A stretch of DNA of 64,000 nt, taken from Amblyomma americanum (lineage: Eukaryota > Arthropoda > Arachnida > Ixodida > Ixodidae). Under the pieces are notes generated by a model. That model was given only the letters and a program-made list of their open reading frames with translations, ran no database searches and had not been told where the DNA came from. A program made the position numbers and the translations under genes. The stretch spans positions 134,099,967 through 134,163,966 of the forward strand of contig NC_135505.1 in the NCBI RefSeq assembly GCF_052857255.1, given 5' to 3'. Below are positions 62,561 through 64,000 of the stretch, in pieces. Position 1 is the first letter of the stretch, and every line of letters begins with the position of its first letter.

Positions 62561-63720
62561 AGTTCCTCCTTGTGTCACATCTACCCCACCCTGAAGGATT
62601 CCCCTAGACACATCTGGCTCAACCTAACTGCGCAGCTGGCAAGTATAGTTTGTCAGGCGTTATCGGGTTTGAATGAAAAAAAAAAAAACTTGGCAAGCAC
62701 GGGTGATGTGTCGGCATGGAATTGGAAATCGGTGCCTCGTCTTCAGCGTATTTCTCGTAGGCGTTAGAGTGTAATTTAACGACCAGCGGACCTGTTTTAA
62801 TGGCCGCGCTGTCTGACACACCCTGACAAATAGGCGTTCATTTTTAAACGCCCATGAATAAAGGATTGAGGCATACGAACACAGAAGCGGTACAGTAGAC
62901 AGGTGCGAAGCAGTCCTTGGCGCAACGCTGAAAATGAGACGGCCGCGGAATACCTCTGAGACAGACCGCTGGATGTAACCCTCAGCTCAAGGCACCAACG
63001 TTGCCACTATGTATACGGTTTGGGGAAACAGTACACGTGGAGGTTTACTTGCTCAAAGAAGGAAAAAAAATTACAGTGCTGCACTTAAGTCAGCTTAAGA
63101 GTTGAAATGCGAAACCTTTCCTTTTTCTCTCGTTCTCCCTCCATTTTTTTTTTCATTTTTATCTTACTTATTTTTGTTTTTATTTATATTTCATTTTTAT
63201 TTTCATTCTTTTCTGTTTTCATTTTTTGTTTCTTTATAATTACATTTTATTTCCCTGTTTTTTATTGTTGTATTTTATTCTGTTTTATTTTTATTTCTTG
63301 CTTTTTTATTTCATCACATATATGCTGCTTATCAGCTGTTGATTGACAGTTCGTGCGGACAACTTCTGTCCCCGCCACTCATGAGCCAAGAAAGGTTTAC
63401 GCCTTAAAAGAGGAAATGGCGCTGGCCAAGGCACACGTCACCCTCGACGAAAAAATACCAAGTCAGCCTTGCTGTTAAAATCGATAGCTGGCCGAGCTGG
63501 TGTCGGTCCAGCTTTCAAAAAAAAAAAAGTTCCAGCAGGTTGTTAGGCTGCGTATAACGCAAATTAATGTTAACGCAAATAGCACCAAACAGCGGAAGTC
63601 TTCATTACAGGTCCGAAGCTTTACAGGGCTAATGGAGAAAGTTGTTACACCCCGGAGATCTGGAAGCGCTGCGCAGCACTGCTGAGACAGTGGCCTAAGA
63701 AACTTCTTAAAAAAGCATGT

Positions 63721-63776
63721 CATTCATTCATTCATTCATTCATTCATTCATTCATTCATTCATTCATTCATTCATT
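63721..63776. repeat. (CATT)14 microsatellite
   Basis: Uninterrupted 4-bp repeat. Confidence 0.97.
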
Positions 63777-64000
63777 ACAAGCTTCCAGAGAGGCCTCGCC
63801 TGCCCCATCACGTAGATAATTCACGTTGCTCGCAGCGAAGCTTTAGAACTGGCAGGTAAAATCTGATCCTTATAGCGTACGAATTCCTGCTCTGATATCT
63901 GTCGAAGTGTTACGGTAATTGTGTACACATGCCCAGCTACCCGAAACGCTGAACGCAGCCGTCTAAAAACCTGTTGTGAAAGCTCACGCTACACGTTTTA

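Larger units (their letters stand above)
56122..64000. other. gene-poor, repeat-rich flank
   Basis: No exon chain could be built on either strand. The stretch holds the promoter side of the unknown gene, SINE copies, palindromes and microsatellites listed below. 63107-63346 is a T-rich low-complexity run whose open frame is not convincing. Confidence 0.55.

Noticed and set aside
63107..63346. 79-codon Phe/Ile-rich ORF that looks like membrane protein
   Set aside because: T-rich low-complexity DNA gives this by chance; no splice partners or homology.

Overview
The window looks like nuclear DNA of an arthropod, most likely a hard tick (Ixodidae, probably metastriate). It has short exons separated by long, repeat-filled introns and is packed with tRNA-derived SINEs of the type known from ticks (Ruka-like). 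It also holds LINE 3' fragments, several families of inverted-repeat elements, minisatellites and one 100-N assembly gap (18151-18250). I see no bacterial, viral, CRISPR or organellar genes. The species-level guess is inference from repeat style and would need a database search.

I could assemble three protein-coding genes by chaining splice sites whose reading phases agree at every junction. All three are on the minus strand, head to tail. (1) 22031 to 3: the first eight coding exons (317 codons, transmembrane segments 1-8) of an MFS transporter of the SLC18B1 (vesicular polyamine transporter) type; the last third lies beyond the left edge. (2) 43218 to 30171: a complete six-exon gene for the copper chaperone of superoxide dismutase (CCS, 256 aa), with the MTCGGC site of domain 1, an SOD-like domain 2 and the CAC site of domain 3. 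(3) 56100 to 50833: a five-exon gene for a 519-aa protein that I do not recognise, with a globular core and Ser-rich ends.

Region by region: 1-22 kb is the transporter with its introns, which hold a 29-unit 17-bp minisatellite, a fold-back element, three CTATAGAC-rich elements, an array around the assembly gap, and hairpins that resemble decayed hammerhead ribozymes. 22-30 kb is intergenic and crowded with SINEs, including a nested cluster flanked by an 11-bp target duplication. 30-43 kb is CCS; its intron 4 is almost entirely one TTAA-flanked inverted-repeat element, and a dead LINE sits in intron 3. 43-51 kb is AT-rich intergenic DNA with a long (TA)n tract and two small MITEs. 51-56 kb is the unknown gene; its first intron carries a four-unit array of nuclear-receptor-like half-sites and its third intron a 45-bp minisatellite. 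56-64 kb has no gene I can support; it carries SINEs (two with long near-perfect palindromes), minisatellites and microsatellites.

The three genes do not form an operon or pathway that I can argue for. The unusual content is mostly in the non-coding DNA: inverted duplications of single SINE copies, the receptor-site array, and the short palindromic repeat families.
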